Below, piece after piece: positions 1-8,529 of a stretch of DNA of 64,000 nucleotides. Within the stretch, counting starts at the first letter, position 1. Each line of letters opens with the position of its first letter. The position numbers and the translations under genes are program-made. Below the pieces are notes generated by a model. The model was not told the DNA's origin. It saw only the letters and a list, made by a program, of their open reading frames with translations, and did not search any database. The DNA comes from Kitasatospora phosalacinea (GTDB taxonomy: Bacteria; Actinomycetota; Actinomycetes; Streptomycetales; Streptomycetaceae). Where the stretch lies: NCBI RefSeq assembly GCF_000717185.1, contig NZ_JNYE01000020.1:1-64000 (forward strand), written 5' to 3'.

Positions 1-639
1 GGGCTGGGCGGGCGGTTCGCCGGCGGGGGCGCTCGCGGGGGCGGGGCCGGGGCTGCTGGGGTCCTGCATGTCGCTGACGGCCGGGCCGCCGCAGGCGGCG
101 GTGGCGGTGAGCAGGGCGGCGGCCATCCAGGTCCGGCCGCGGCGGGGCCGTCGGCGCGGGGCGGTGGCGTGGTGGCCGGCGGTGACGTGGTGGCCGGCGG
201 TGACGTGGTGGCTGGCAGTGGCGTCGTGGCCGGCGGGGTGCGGTGCGGGTGGGTCGCGGTGGGCGAGCAGGGCCAGTGCGGTGGTGAGCGCGGCGAGCAG
301 CAGTAGCACCCGGGTGGCGGTGAACTGCCCCGCCAGGTGGAGGGTTTCGGTGGTGAGGGCGGTGAGCGCGGCGCTGGTCGCGACGGCCAGGACCACCGCC
401 GACCAGTGTTCGCCGCGGCGCAGGGCGGGGCGGGCGAGCCGGACGGTGGCGGCGCCGGGGCAGGTCAGCAGGAAGGCGGTGACGGCGGCGGCCCGCAGCA
501 CCCCGGCGGGCGGGGCGGCGGGCAGGACGGTGGCGGCGAGCGCGAGCCAGCCGGAGGCGGCCAGCAGCAGCGGGGCGTGGCGCGCGCCCTGCCGCCGGAG
601 GGCCCGGACGGCCTCGGCGCTGCCGGTGGTGCGGTTCAT
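1..639 (-). CDS. Partial membrane protein with lipobox-like segment (polysaccharide locus)
   Basis: An open frame runs from the ATG at 639 to the window edge (213 codons, C-terminus missing). The ATG overlaps the stop of the upstream gene as ATGA, so it is the last visible member of the polysaccharide operon. The visible part has about four hydrophobic segments in the first 130 residues and then a His/Thr/Ala-rich stretch built from 18-bp DNA repeats (163-234). A further hydrophobic run ends in LLTATAAC, which resembles a lipobox, followed by a Pro/Ala/Ser-rich region that could start an extracellular domain. I do not recognise the family. The cysteine may be coincidental because a lipobox this far from the N-terminus would not be a normal signal peptide. 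The job is inferred only from context (surface polysaccharide assembly). Confidence 0.6.
   Translation of the reverse strand, partial: MNRTTGSAEAVRALRRQGARHAPLLLAASGWLALAATVLPAAPPAGVLRAAAVTAFLLTCPGAATVRLARPALRRGEHWSAVVLAVATSAALTALTTETLHLAGQFTATRVLLLLAALTTALALLAHRDPPAPHPAGHDATASHHVTAGHHVTAGHHATAPRRRPRRGRTWMAAALLTATAACGGPAVSDMQDPSSPGPAPASAPAGEPPAQP
163..234. repeat. Four tandem 18-bp repeats inside a coding region
   Basis: Four consecutive 18-bp units close to GGTGACGTGGTGGCCGGC lie in the partial minus-strand gene. Because 18 is a multiple of three they expand the protein in frame, giving a His-His/Thr-Ala rich segment before the last hydrophobic run. Confidence 0.7.
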
Positions 640-2468
640 GGCGTGCCTCCTCCGGTGCCGCTGCCGGGGGCGGTGGGCGGCAGGTACTGGTAGACGACCG
701 CGTCGGGGCTGCTGAGGACCGGCCGCAGGGTGGGCAGGTGGGCGGCGGTGTACTGGATCTCGTCGACCGCGGCGGCGGGCAGCAGTCCGGTGAGGCGGCA
801 GGCGGCGAGTTGGGCGCGGGTGAGGACGAGGTAGGAGGGTTCACCGGCGGGCTGTCCGGCGGCGAGGGCGGTGGTGAGGGCGGTTTCGGGGTCGGTGGCG
901 AGGAGTCTGCGGTCGGCGGGGTCGGCGTTGGCTAGGACGGTCCACCGGTGCTGGTCGTAGTGGAGTTCGCCGCCGGGTTCGTCGGAGGTGAGGGAGACGA
1001 TCCGGGAGCCGGGCGGGGTCTGCGTGGTGGCGTAGCGGACGGCGGCGGCTTCCTGCGGGGTGAAGTGGTTGACGGCTTCCTTGCTGTAGTAGCCGAACAG
1101 CAGTCCGCCGAGCAGGGCGGTCAGGACGGTGGCGGTGGCGGCGGTCCGGACGGGTGGGGGGTGCGGGGTGCCGGGGGCGAGCAGCGCGGCGGTCAGGAAG
1201 GCGGTGGCGGGCAGCGCGAACAGGTAGGCGCGGAACAGCATTTCGCCGTCGTAGCGGTTGGCGAGCAGCAGGACGAGGGGGGCGAGCAGCAGCAGCGGCA
1301 GGGTGGTGCGGCGGACCCAGCGGCGGCGCAGCACGGCGGCGAGGGCGAGCAGCAGGACGGTGGCGGTGGTGGCCCGGTCGATCCAGGAGGCGAGGACCTG
1401 TCCGGGTGCGGCGGAGCCGAGTTGGGCGAGTCCGGCGACGGCGTTGCGGTCGGGGGCGGCGAGGGCGGTGAGCAGCCCGTGCAGGTTGGCGGCGACGAAC
1501 GGGCGGGCGACGGTGGCGTCCCAGGCGGCGGTGAGGACGAGGGCGGCGGCGAGGACGGGCAGGACGGTGCGGCGGTTGCGGCGGGGCAGGGCGAGGACGG
1601 CGAGCGAGCTGACCAGCATGACGGGGGTGAGCTGGTGGGAGGAGGCGATCGCGGCGATCAGCACGACCAGCAGCGCGTACGACCCGGGCCGCCAGCCGAG
1701 GCCTCCGACGTCCCTTCCTCTGAGCGTGAGTTGACGCATCGTCAGGGCGATCACGGTGACGTACAGCAGGTAGGCGAAGGCCTGCGGGGAGAAGTAGTCC
1801 TGGCCGACCCAGGAGGTGGCGTAGTACAGCCAGACGGCGCACCAGACGAGGCGGCGGTCGCGGGTGAGGCTGCGGAAGAGCAGCAGGAGCGGGCCGAGCA
1901 GCAGCAGGTTGGCGATCAGCGGGTACCAGGAGGCGTAGCCGAGGGCGGAGTGCAGGCCGGTGGCGCGCAGCAGGAGGGCGTTGAAGGCGAAGAAGCCGGG
2001 CCACTGGTTGTAGACGTCGAGCTTCCCGGCGTCGGGGACGGTGCCGCCGTGGCGGAGCATGGCGTCGACGACGGCGACGTGCTTCCAGGCCCAGGAGTAG
2101 CGCAGGGTGGGGTAGAGCAGGCTGGGGGTGGCGTGCACGAAGGTGATCAACGCCACTGCGTACCAGGCGAGTCGGCGCTGCGGGAGCCAGGGGGTGCGCA
2201 GGGCGGTGAGGAATCCGGCGGTGAGGACGGCGAGCGCGGCGTAGTAGGCGGGCGGGAGGGCTTGGAGCAGGCCGAGGTCGCCGATCCGGTCGAGGCGGGT
2301 GGTGCGCAGGGCGAGCAGCCAGAGCAGGACGGCGAGGGGCAGCGCGAGGCGGACCGTCCAGACCTGCCGGGGGGCGGCCCACCGGGCGGCGGCGCGGGTG
2401 GCGGGGTGCAGCGGGCTGGCGCCGACGGGGGGGTCGGTGGCGGGGCCGGTCCTGGCTGGTGCGGTCAC
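636..2468 (-). CDS. Polytopic membrane protein, GT-C glycosyltransferase-like
   Basis: This 610-residue protein is largely hydrophobic, with ten or more predicted membrane segments starting near residue 40 and a hydrophilic tail after about residue 470. The early loop has YNQWPGFFAFNALL and the next regions look like those of actinobacterial polysaccharide-cluster membrane proteins of the GT-C type. These use lipid-linked sugars on the outer face of the membrane, so the likely role is sugar transfer or polymerisation during exopolysaccharide synthesis. The family assignment is by topology and neighbours, not by a clear catalytic motif. The start is GTG at 2468. The stop overlaps the next gene's ATG (ATGA at 636-639), and an 80-bp repeat-rich gap separates it from the deacetylase upstream. 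Confidence 0.75.
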   Translation of the reverse strand: MTAPARTGPATDPPVGASPLHPATRAAARWAAPRQVWTVRLALPLAVLLWLLALRTTRLDRIGDLGLLQALPPAYYAALAVLTAGFLTALRTPWLPQRRLAWYAVALITFVHATPSLLYPTLRYSWAWKHVAVVDAMLRHGGTVPDAGKLDVYNQWPGFFAFNALLLRATGLHSALGYASWYPLIANLLLLGPLLLLFRSLTRDRRLVWCAVWLYYATSWVGQDYFSPQAFAYLLYVTVIALTMRQLTLRGRDVGGLGWRPGSYALLVVLIAAIASSHQLTPVMLVSSLAVLALPRRNRRTVLPVLAAALVLTAAWDATVARPFVAANLHGLLTALAAPDRNAVAGLAQLGSAAPGQVLASWIDRATTATVLLLALAAVLRRRWVRRTTLPLLLLAPLVLLLANRYDGEMLFRAYLFALPATAFLTAALLAPGTPHPPPVRTAATATVLTALLGGLLFGYYSKEAVNHFTPQEAAAVRYATTQTPPGSRIVSLTSDEPGGELHYDQHRWTVLANADPADRRLLATDPETALTTALAAGQPAGEPSYLVLTRAQLAACRLTGLLPAAAVDEIQYTAAHLPTLRPVLSSPDAVVYQYLPPTAPGSGTGGGTP

Positions 2469-2534
2469 GGCGTTCTCCTGGCTTGCGGAGGGCCTGCGTG
2501 CGGTCTGCGTACGGTCTGCGGGCGTTCGGGGGTG

Positions 2535-2577
2535 TCACTGGCGGGGGGTCACTGGCGGGGGGGCACTGGCGGGGGGG
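2535..2577. repeat. Three 13-14-bp tandem repeats over the deacetylase stop codon
   Basis: About three units of CACTGGCGGGGGG follow one another here. The stop codon of the minus-strand deacetylase (2549-2551) and its last residues (PPVPPRQ) are encoded inside the array, so copy-number change would alter the C-terminus. Confidence 0.65.
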
Positions 2578-3280
2578 CCCGGGGGTGGGCCCAGCCCTGA
2601 AAGGGGGGGGCGGGGGTGGTGCGCATGACCATGAGGCGGCAGATCCGCAGCGGGTCGTCGACGGTGGAGCTGAGGGCGTTGCCGACGGCGGCCGCGGAGG
2701 TCCAGCCGGCCCGGGCGACGGCGTGGCGGACGGCGGGGCTGTGGTAGCCGTGGGGGTAGGCGAAGGCGGTGGCGGGGTGGCCGAGGGCGTCCTCCAACTC
2801 GTGTTTGCTGTCGACGACTTCCTGGCGGAGCCGGTCGGGCCGGGCGGTGTCGAGCGGGAGGTGGGTGCGGGAGTGGCCGCCGATCTCCAGGCCGAGGGCG
2901 TCGAGGGTGGCGACCTGCCGCCAGTTGAGCATGGGAGTGGGGGGCAGCAGACTGCCGCCGGGCAGGGCGCCGGGGGCGTGGACGGCGCCGGTGGTGAGGT
3001 AGACGGTGGCGGGCAGGCCGCGGTCGGAGAGGATCGGGGCGACCGTCCAGTAGAAGTCGGCGTAGCCGTCGTCGAAGGTGAGGACGGCGCAGCGGGCGGG
3101 CAGCGGGGGTCCGCCGTGCAGGGCGGCGACCAGGCGGGCGAGCGGGACGACGGAGAGTCCGGCGTCCTGGATGCGGTCGAGGTGGGCGCGGAAGGTGTGC
3201 GGCGGGACGGTGTAGGGGGCGAGCCAGTTCGGCGGGTCGTCGGACACCGAGTGGTAGAGCAGGACGGGGGCGGTGGTCAT
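2549..3280 (-). CDS. Polysaccharide deacetylase (NodB/CE4 family)
   Basis: This 243-residue protein has the CE4 motifs in order: TFDDGYADF (metal-binding Asp pair, about residue 68), HSRTH (metal-binding His pair, about residue 137) and a YPHG motif (about residue 175). Family members remove N- or O-acetyl groups from sugars such as N-acetylglucosamine using Zn or Co. There is no clear signal peptide, so it may act on a cytoplasmic or membrane-associated intermediate. The ATG at 3280 overlaps the stop of the glycosyltransferase upstream (ATGA), implying translational coupling and a role in modifying the polysaccharide made by this locus. The last dozen residues come from a tandem repeat and are Pro/Arg-rich, so they are probably not part of the fold. 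Confidence 0.9.
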   Translation of the reverse strand: MTTAPVLLYHSVSDDPPNWLAPYTVPPHTFRAHLDRIQDAGLSVVPLARLVAALHGGPPLPARCAVLTFDDGYADFYWTVAPILSDRGLPATVYLTTGAVHAPGALPGGSLLPPTPMLNWRQVATLDALGLEIGGHSRTHLPLDTARPDRLRQEVVDSKHELEDALGHPATAFAYPHGYHSPAVRHAVARAGWTSAAAVGNALSSTVDDPLRICRLMVMRTTPAPPFQGWAHPRAPPPVPPRQ

Positions 3281-4239
3281 GGCGTTCCCCTGACCGGGTG
3301 GTGCGTCAACTGTGCTGCTCTTTCGGCGAGGTAGCCCCCGGTGGTGAGCAGGACGCCGGCGGTGAGGGCGGTGGCGGTGCCGAGGCGGCCGTGCAGCAGG
3401 GCGCGGCGCAGGGCGGCGGGGACGGTGCGGCGCAGGTAGGCGCGTTCGCTGGCGAGGGCGGGGCCGGGGCCGGTGCGGCGGGCGACCATGGCCTTGGAGC
3501 GTCCTTCGGCGAGGCAGCGGGCGGCGAAGTACCGGGCGGTGGCGCGCTGTCGGGGGACGTGGTGGCGGACGGCGGCGGACGGGTCGTAGTGCATCCGGGC
3601 GCCGGGGTGGCGGGCGGCCAGGCGCAGGCAGAGTTCGGTCTCCTCGCAGCCGAGGGGGCGGCGGCCGACGCGTCCGAGGTCGGTGCGGAATCCGCCCGCG
3701 GCGCGGGCGGCGTCGGTGCGGAAGGACATGTTGGCGCCGATCAGGTTGCGCACCCGGGCGGGGCGGCGGGGCATGCCGCTGTGGCTGCAGCCGACGACCC
3801 AGTCGAAGGCGGGCGGGAACCAGCGGGGGCGGCCGTGCTGCCAGTGCGGGGCGACGAGTCCGCCCGCGCCGAGCACGCCCGCGTCGCGGTAGGCGGCGAG
3901 CAGGGTGGCACTCCAGCCGGGGCGGGCGGCGGCGTCGTCGTCGAGGAAGGCGGTGACGGTGCCGCGGGCGGCGGCGAGGGCGGTGTTGCGGGCGCCGGAC
4001 AGGCCGGGCCGCTGCTGGTTGGCGAGCACCGTGACGCCCGCCAACTCGCTCGCCCGCTTCAGGAGTTCGTCGTTGTGGTCGATGACCAGGAGCAGTTCGC
4101 CGGGGGGCGGCTGCTGCCGGTGCACGGAGTCGACGGCGGCGCGCAGCAGCGTCCAGCGCTCCAGCGTGTAGGCGCAGATCGCGACGGTGAGGGTGAGGCC
4201 GGGTGCGGGGTCGGGCGCGGGTGCGGGGCGGGGGTTCAT
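3277..4239 (-). CDS. Family 2 glycosyltransferase
   Basis: The 320-residue product begins MNPRPAPAP and then shows a GT-A fold: TVAICAYTLERW at the nucleotide-binding strand, RNTALAAARG, and FLDDDA as the DXD-type metal motif near residue 97. GCEETELCLRL near residue 200 carries the catalytic acidic pair expected in GT2 enzymes. It transfers a sugar from a nucleotide donor; the sugar cannot be told from sequence. A hydrophobic stretch near the C-terminus may attach it to the membrane. The ATG at 4239 was chosen because it overlaps the upstream stop as ATGA, and the open frame upstream of it lies antisense-like within the flippase gene. Both ends overlap neighbours, so the gene is translationally coupled on both sides. 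Confidence 0.88.
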   Translation of the reverse strand: MNPRPAPAPDPAPGLTLTVAICAYTLERWTLLRAAVDSVHRQQPPPGELLLVIDHNDELLKRASELAGVTVLANQQRPGLSGARNTALAAARGTVTAFLDDDAAARPGWSATLLAAYRDAGVLGAGGLVAPHWQHGRPRWFPPAFDWVVGCSHSGMPRRPARVRNLIGANMSFRTDAARAAGGFRTDLGRVGRRPLGCEETELCLRLAARHPGARMHYDPSAAVRHHVPRQRATARYFAARCLAEGRSKAMVARRTGPGPALASERAYLRRTVPAALRRALLHGRLGTATALTAGVLLTTGGYLAERAAQLTHHPVRGTP

Positions 4240-5624
4240 GTCGGTTCCTCCTCGGGGCGGGGGCGGCCGGGTGCCGGGGCCGGGTGGAGGAGGCGGGGCA
4301 GCGCGGCGAGCAACGGCAGGGCGAGGGCGCATTCGGCGATCAGCCAGGCGGCGCCGATGCCGGTGAGTCCGAACGGGGGGAGCAGGACGGCGGTGAGGGC
4401 GATGACGACGAGCGCGAAGACGCACCGGATGCCGACCATCCAGGGCAGCGAGCGGCGCACCCGGGCGACCTGGATGGCCACGTTGGGCACGGTGTTGGGG
4501 ATCGCGGACAGCGCCATCAGGCGCAGCGCGGTGGTGCCGTGCTCGGCGTACTCGGGGCCGAACAGGGCGAGGATCCAGGGTGCGGCGACGGCGATCGGCA
4601 CGGCGGCGGCGGCCACCAGCAGGGTGGAGTGGCGCAGCAGGCGGTGGGCGTGCTCGGCTAGCCGGGCGGGGTCGCGGGAGCCTTCGACGACCAGCGAGTG
4701 CCCCATGCTGAACGCGGCGACGTACAGGGTGGAGGCGATGACGTAGGCCAGCGAGTAGTAGGCGCTGCCGGCGGCGCCGAGCCGGTCCAGGACCATCAGC
4801 GGCAGGACGGACGCCGCGGCGAAGGAGAACAGGTTGCCCAGGTAGTCGGCCCCGGCCCAGCGGGCGATCCGCTCGGTCGGGCGCTGCTCCCGCTCGTCGA
4901 CGGGGGCGGCCTGGTGGGCGGGGATGGCGCTGCGGAACAGCGCGACGTTGGTGAGGACGATGGCCAGGACGAGTGCCGCGGCCCAGGACAGCAGGATGCC
5001 GGTGCCGACGGCGAACGCGGCGCACAGCGCGAGCAGGGCGGCCTTGGCGACCGCGAACAGGGTGTTCTCGCCGAGCACCCAGCCGGCCCGGCGGACGCCG
5101 GTGAGCGCGCCGTCCTGCAGCACGAAGACGGAGTACCCGGCGGTGGCGGCGACGAACGACACCGCGAGGACGGGTCGGCGCAGCTCGTCGAGGTCGGGGG
5201 CGACGACGGGGATCAGCAGCAGGAACGCGACGGCGACGACGGAGCTGGCGGCGATGCTGACCAGGTAGCTGTGCATCACCAGGGCGCGGGTGCGGCGCCC
5301 GGCGGTGGGGACGAACCGCACCAGGGCGTCGCCGAGGTTCAGGCTGCCCAGCGTGGACAGGAACATGGTCGCCGACAGTGCGGCGTAGCTGCGGCCGACG
5401 TCGGCGGCGCTGTAGGAGCGGGTCGCGAGCATCCAGAACAGCGAGCCGAGCCCGGCTGCCAGCACCGAACTCGCGGCCAGCAGGTGGCCGTTGTGCAGCA
5501 GCGGCTCCCGCCGGGACCGGGCGGCCAGGGCCCGGGCCTCGGCCCGCAGCAGCGTCGGGTAGCTGCACTCGCAGGGCAGGCCGACGGGGCAGGCGCAGCG
5601 GACGCGTCGCGCGAGGACGGTCAT
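4236..5624 (-). CDS. Wzx/MATE-like polysaccharide flippase
   Basis: This 462-residue integral membrane protein has some twelve to fourteen hydrophobic segments after a short Cys-containing cytoplasmic start (RCACPVGLPCECSY). The ATRSYSAADVGRSYAA region and the overall length match oligosaccharide flippases of the Wzx/MviN/MATE superfamily, which move lipid-linked repeat units across the cytoplasmic membrane. It sits between glycosyltransferase genes with 4-bp ATGA overlaps on both sides (5621-5624 and 4236-4239), which fits a flippase for the polymer made here. The ATG at 5624 is supported by that overlap; the longer open frame upstream is an overlap with the preceding glycosyltransferase gene. 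Confidence 0.85.
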   Translation of the reverse strand: MTVLARRVRCACPVGLPCECSYPTLLRAEARALAARSRREPLLHNGHLLAASSVLAAGLGSLFWMLATRSYSAADVGRSYAALSATMFLSTLGSLNLGDALVRFVPTAGRRTRALVMHSYLVSIAASSVVAVAFLLLIPVVAPDLDELRRPVLAVSFVAATAGYSVFVLQDGALTGVRRAGWVLGENTLFAVAKAALLALCAAFAVGTGILLSWAAALVLAIVLTNVALFRSAIPAHQAAPVDEREQRPTERIARWAGADYLGNLFSFAAASVLPLMVLDRLGAAGSAYYSLAYVIASTLYVAAFSMGHSLVVEGSRDPARLAEHAHRLLRHSTLLVAAAAVPIAVAAPWILALFGPEYAEHGTTALRLMALSAIPNTVPNVAIQVARVRRSLPWMVGIRCVFALVVIALTAVLLPPFGLTGIGAAWLIAECALALPLLAALPRLLHPAPAPGRPRPEEEPT

Positions 5625-7126
5625 CGGCTCGCCCCGTCCGTCCGACCGGGACCGTCGAACTTCCCGGCGCCGATGGAGAGTTGACGCTCCGGGCCTCGGC
5701 CGTCCGCGAACTGCACCCCGGCGTAGCGCCGTTCGGCCCGCCGCCGTTCGGCGAGTCGGCGTTCGGCGGTGCGGTGCTCGGCGATCCGGTGGTCCGCGCG
5801 GCGCTGGGCGCGCAGGCTGCGCAGGTAGCCGAGCGGGCCGTACAGCAGGCCGAGCAGTTCGCGGCGGCGCAGCGCCCGCAGCAGCGGGTCGGCGGGGCCG
5901 GACGGGTCGGCGGAGGCGCCGGGGGCGCCCCGGTGGGCGGTGCGCCGCAGGCCGCGCGGGATCAGCGGCAACAGGGCGGCCAGCAGCCGGGGTTGGTGGT
6001 GGACGGCGGCGGCGAGGTAGGCGCCGAAGCCCGCGCCGAGGCCGAACACCTGCCGGGGCAGGGTGTCGAGTTCGCGCCGGTGCGGGTGCCAGACGATGGC
6101 GTCGGGCCGGTAGCTGACGGTGTGCCCGGCGGTCAGGACCTGTAGGAAGGCGAGCAGGTCCTCGCCGCCGCGGGCGGGGGTGCCGGTGCCGGTCGCGGGG
6201 TCGAACCCGCCGAGGGCGCGCAGCACTTCGGTGCGGAAGGCCATGTTCGCGCCGGTGCCGAGGCGGCCGGTGGCGAAGGGGTGCAGCGGGTCCCCGGTGG
6301 GGGTGCGCAGGGTGTAGTCGCGCGGGGCGAAGCCCTTGCCGTAGCCGCTGTAGCGCTCCAGCAGGAGCTGGGCGCGGGTGTCGAGTTCGGCGGGCAGGAC
6401 GAGTCCGGTGACGCAGGCGGTGCGCGGGGCGCCCCGGAAGCCCGCGGCCAGGGCGGGCAGCCACTGCGGGTCGAGGACCAGGTCGTCGTCGGCGAACGCG
6501 CAGATCGTGCCGCGGGCGGCGGCCAGTCCGCGGTTGCGGGCTCGGGCCAGGCCGGGCACCGGCTCGTGCAGGTAGCGCACCCGGCGGCCGTAGCGCTGCG
6601 ACAGCAGGCGCCGGACGGCGCCGTCGGCGGGGGCGTTGTCGACGACGATGGCGTCCAGGTAGGGGTAGTGGGTGCGCAGCAGCGAGTCGAGGCAGCGGAT
6701 GAGCAGGTCGGGCCGGTTGCGGGTGCACACCACGACGCTGACGGCGGGCTCCTCGCCGTGGTCGTCGTCCGCCTGGGCGTGAGCGTCCGGCCTGCCCGCC
6801 AGCGGGTCGAAGCGGCGGTGCGCGGCGGCGTGCAGGGCGGCGCAGAGCTGTTCGGGGTGGCCGTCCGGGGCGTGGGCGGTGACGGTGCCCAGCGGGCGCC
6901 CGGCGGAGCGGACCAGGGCGAGGGCCTGCCGCCCGGTGGGGCGGTACCGCTCGCCGTAGCCGGGGCGGCGCAGTTCGCCGGGGCGGGCGAGGTCGAGTTC
7001 GGCGACCTGCACCGGCGGCTCGCCCGGCAGGGCCGCGGGGGCGGGGACGGGTGCGGGGACGGGCCCGGGCACGGGGGCGGGGACGGGTCCGGGGACGGGT
7101 CCGGGGGCGGCGTTGCGGGTGTTCAT
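5621..7126 (-). CDS. Family 2 glycosyltransferase with extra N-terminal domain (copy B)
   Basis: The 501-residue protein starts with a proline/valine/glycine repeat (GPVPAPVPGPVP), then an about 100-residue domain beginning VQVAELDLARPGELRRP. The GT-A domain starts near residue 128 with SVVVCTRNRPDLL, carries FADDDLV near residue 210 as the metal motif and GGEDLLAF as the acidic catalytic region. The tail is rich in Arg/Glu repeats. It shares N-terminal domain, motifs and order with the next gene upstream (7123-8529), so the two look like a tandem duplication. The donor and acceptor are unknown. The ATG at 7126 overlaps the upstream stop (ATGA) and the stop overlaps the flippase start. Confidence 0.87.
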   Translation of the reverse strand: MNTRNAAPGPVPGPVPAPVPGPVPAPVPAPAALPGEPPVQVAELDLARPGELRRPGYGERYRPTGRQALALVRSAGRPLGTVTAHAPDGHPEQLCAALHAAAHRRFDPLAGRPDAHAQADDDHGEEPAVSVVVCTRNRPDLLIRCLDSLLRTHYPYLDAIVVDNAPADGAVRRLLSQRYGRRVRYLHEPVPGLARARNRGLAAARGTICAFADDDLVLDPQWLPALAAGFRGAPRTACVTGLVLPAELDTRAQLLLERYSGYGKGFAPRDYTLRTPTGDPLHPFATGRLGTGANMAFRTEVLRALGGFDPATGTGTPARGGEDLLAFLQVLTAGHTVSYRPDAIVWHPHRRELDTLPRQVFGLGAGFGAYLAAAVHHQPRLLAALLPLIPRGLRRTAHRGAPGASADPSGPADPLLRALRRRELLGLLYGPLGYLRSLRAQRRADHRIAEHRTAERRLAERRRAERRYAGVQFADGRGPERQLSIGAGKFDGPGRTDGASR

Positions 7127-8529
7127 GGCCGGCCTCCGCCGGGGGTGTGCCGCTGCTGCCAGCGGGCTTGGAGGTAGCGGGAGGGACCCAGGACGAGGCC
7201 GCCGCGCTCCATCCGGCGCAGGGCCCGCAGGCGGCGGCGCTCCAGCGGGGTGTCGGCGGCGGGCGGGCGGTGGCCGCGGTGCCAGCCGCGGAGCCCGGCG
7301 GGCAGGCGCAGCAGCAGGTCGGCGAGCAGTGCGGGGCGGCGGCGGAGGGCGGCGGCGAGGTAGGCGCCGAAGCCGGTGCCGAGGCCGCGGACCTGGACGG
7401 TGAGGGCCTGCAGGGTGCGCCGGTGGCGGTGCCAGACGACGGCGTCGGGCCGGTAGGCGACGGTGTGTCCGGCGGTCAGGACGAGGTGGAAGGCGAGCAG
7501 GTCCTCGCCGCCGCGGGCCGGGGTGCCGGTGCCGGTGGCGGGGTCGAACCCGCCGAGGGCGCGCAGCACTCCGGTGCGGAAGGCCATGTTCGCGCCGATG
7601 CCGCAGCGGCCGGTGGAGTACCGGTCGAGCGGGCCCGCGTCGGGGGCGTCGAGGTTCCAGTCGCGGGCCGTCCAGCCGCGTTCCGTTCCGGCGTAGCGTT
7701 CGAACAACTGCTGCGCGGGGGTGTCGAGTTCGGCGGGGACGACGAGTCCGGTGACGCAGCCGGCGCGCCGGTCGGCGGCGAACGCGGCGGCCAGGGCGAC
7801 CAGCCAGCCGGGGTCGGCGAGGGCGTCGTCGTCGGTGAACGCGCAGATCGCGCCGCGGGCGGAGGCCAGCCCGCGGTTGCGGGCCCGGGACAGGCCGGGG
7901 GCGGGCTCGCACAGGTAGCGGACCCGGCCAGGGTAGCGCTCCTCGACCAGCTGCTCGGTGGCGGGGCCGGTGGGGGCGTTGTCGACCAGCAGCACCTCCA
8001 CCGGCGGGACGGCGGGGAGCCCGGCGGCCGCGGCACCCCCGGCGGACCGGACGGGCCCGCCCGCTCCGACCGGCACGCCGAAGTCGGCGAGGGCGGCGAC
8101 AGCGACGAGGGCGTCGACGGCGCGCAGCACGGAGTCCAGGCAGTCGGCGAGCAGTTCGGTGCGGTCGCGGGTGCAGACCACGACGGTCATCCCACCGGCG
8201 GGGAGCGCGACCCGGCCGCCGGGCACCGGTGCTTCGAACTCCTTCTCCGGGACGTCGAGTTCGCGATGAGCGGCGGCGACCAGCGCCCGGGCGAGCGCGG
8301 CTGGCCGACCGCTCGTCCCGGTGGCGTGCACCATGCCGAGCGGGTGTCCGTGCAGCCGCACCAACGCCGACACGCGTCCGTCGGGGGCGGCGGGGCCGCG
8401 GCCGCCGGGCGAGCGCACCTCGCCCGGTTCGGCCAGGTCGAGTTCGACCACGGTGACGGGGGTGTGCGGCGAGGCCGGTGCGGCGGGCGGCGGGCAGGCC
8501 GCGGGGCGGCGCCGGTCGCGGCCGTTCAC
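7123..8529 (-). CDS. Family 2 glycosyltransferase with extra N-terminal domain (copy A)
   Basis: The GTG at 8529 gives 468 residues. The N-terminal domain (VTVVELDLAEPGEVRSP) and GT-A motifs (MTVVVCTRDRTELL, FTDDDAL, GGEDLLAF) match the adjacent copy B. It differs by an insertion of about 30 residues between the first strand and the conserved VEVLLVDNAP strand, rich in Ala/Val/Gly. The start was chosen because GTGA at 8526-8529 joins it to the upstream gene's stop. The enzyme presumably adds a sugar to a membrane-linked intermediate of the locus; the specificity is not visible. Confidence 0.87.
   Translation of the reverse strand: MNGRDRRRPAACPPPAAPASPHTPVTVVELDLAEPGEVRSPGGRGPAAPDGRVSALVRLHGHPLGMVHATGTSGRPAALARALVAAAHRELDVPEKEFEAPVPGGRVALPAGGMTVVVCTRDRTELLADCLDSVLRAVDALVAVAALADFGVPVGAGGPVRSAGGAAAAGLPAVPPVEVLLVDNAPTGPATEQLVEERYPGRVRYLCEPAPGLSRARNRGLASARGAICAFTDDDALADPGWLVALAAAFAADRRAGCVTGLVVPAELDTPAQQLFERYAGTERGWTARDWNLDAPDAGPLDRYSTGRCGIGANMAFRTGVLRALGGFDPATGTGTPARGGEDLLAFHLVLTAGHTVAYRPDAVVWHRHRRTLQALTVQVRGLGTGFGAYLAAALRRRPALLADLLLRLPAGLRGWHRGHRPPAADTPLERRRLRALRRMERGGLVLGPSRYLQARWQQRHTPGGGRP

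Noticed and set aside
948..2600. Long plus-strand open frames opposite the GT-C-like gene
   Set aside because: They are Gly/Gln/Glu/Val-rich antisense shadows without motifs; the minus-strand protein has clear membrane segments.
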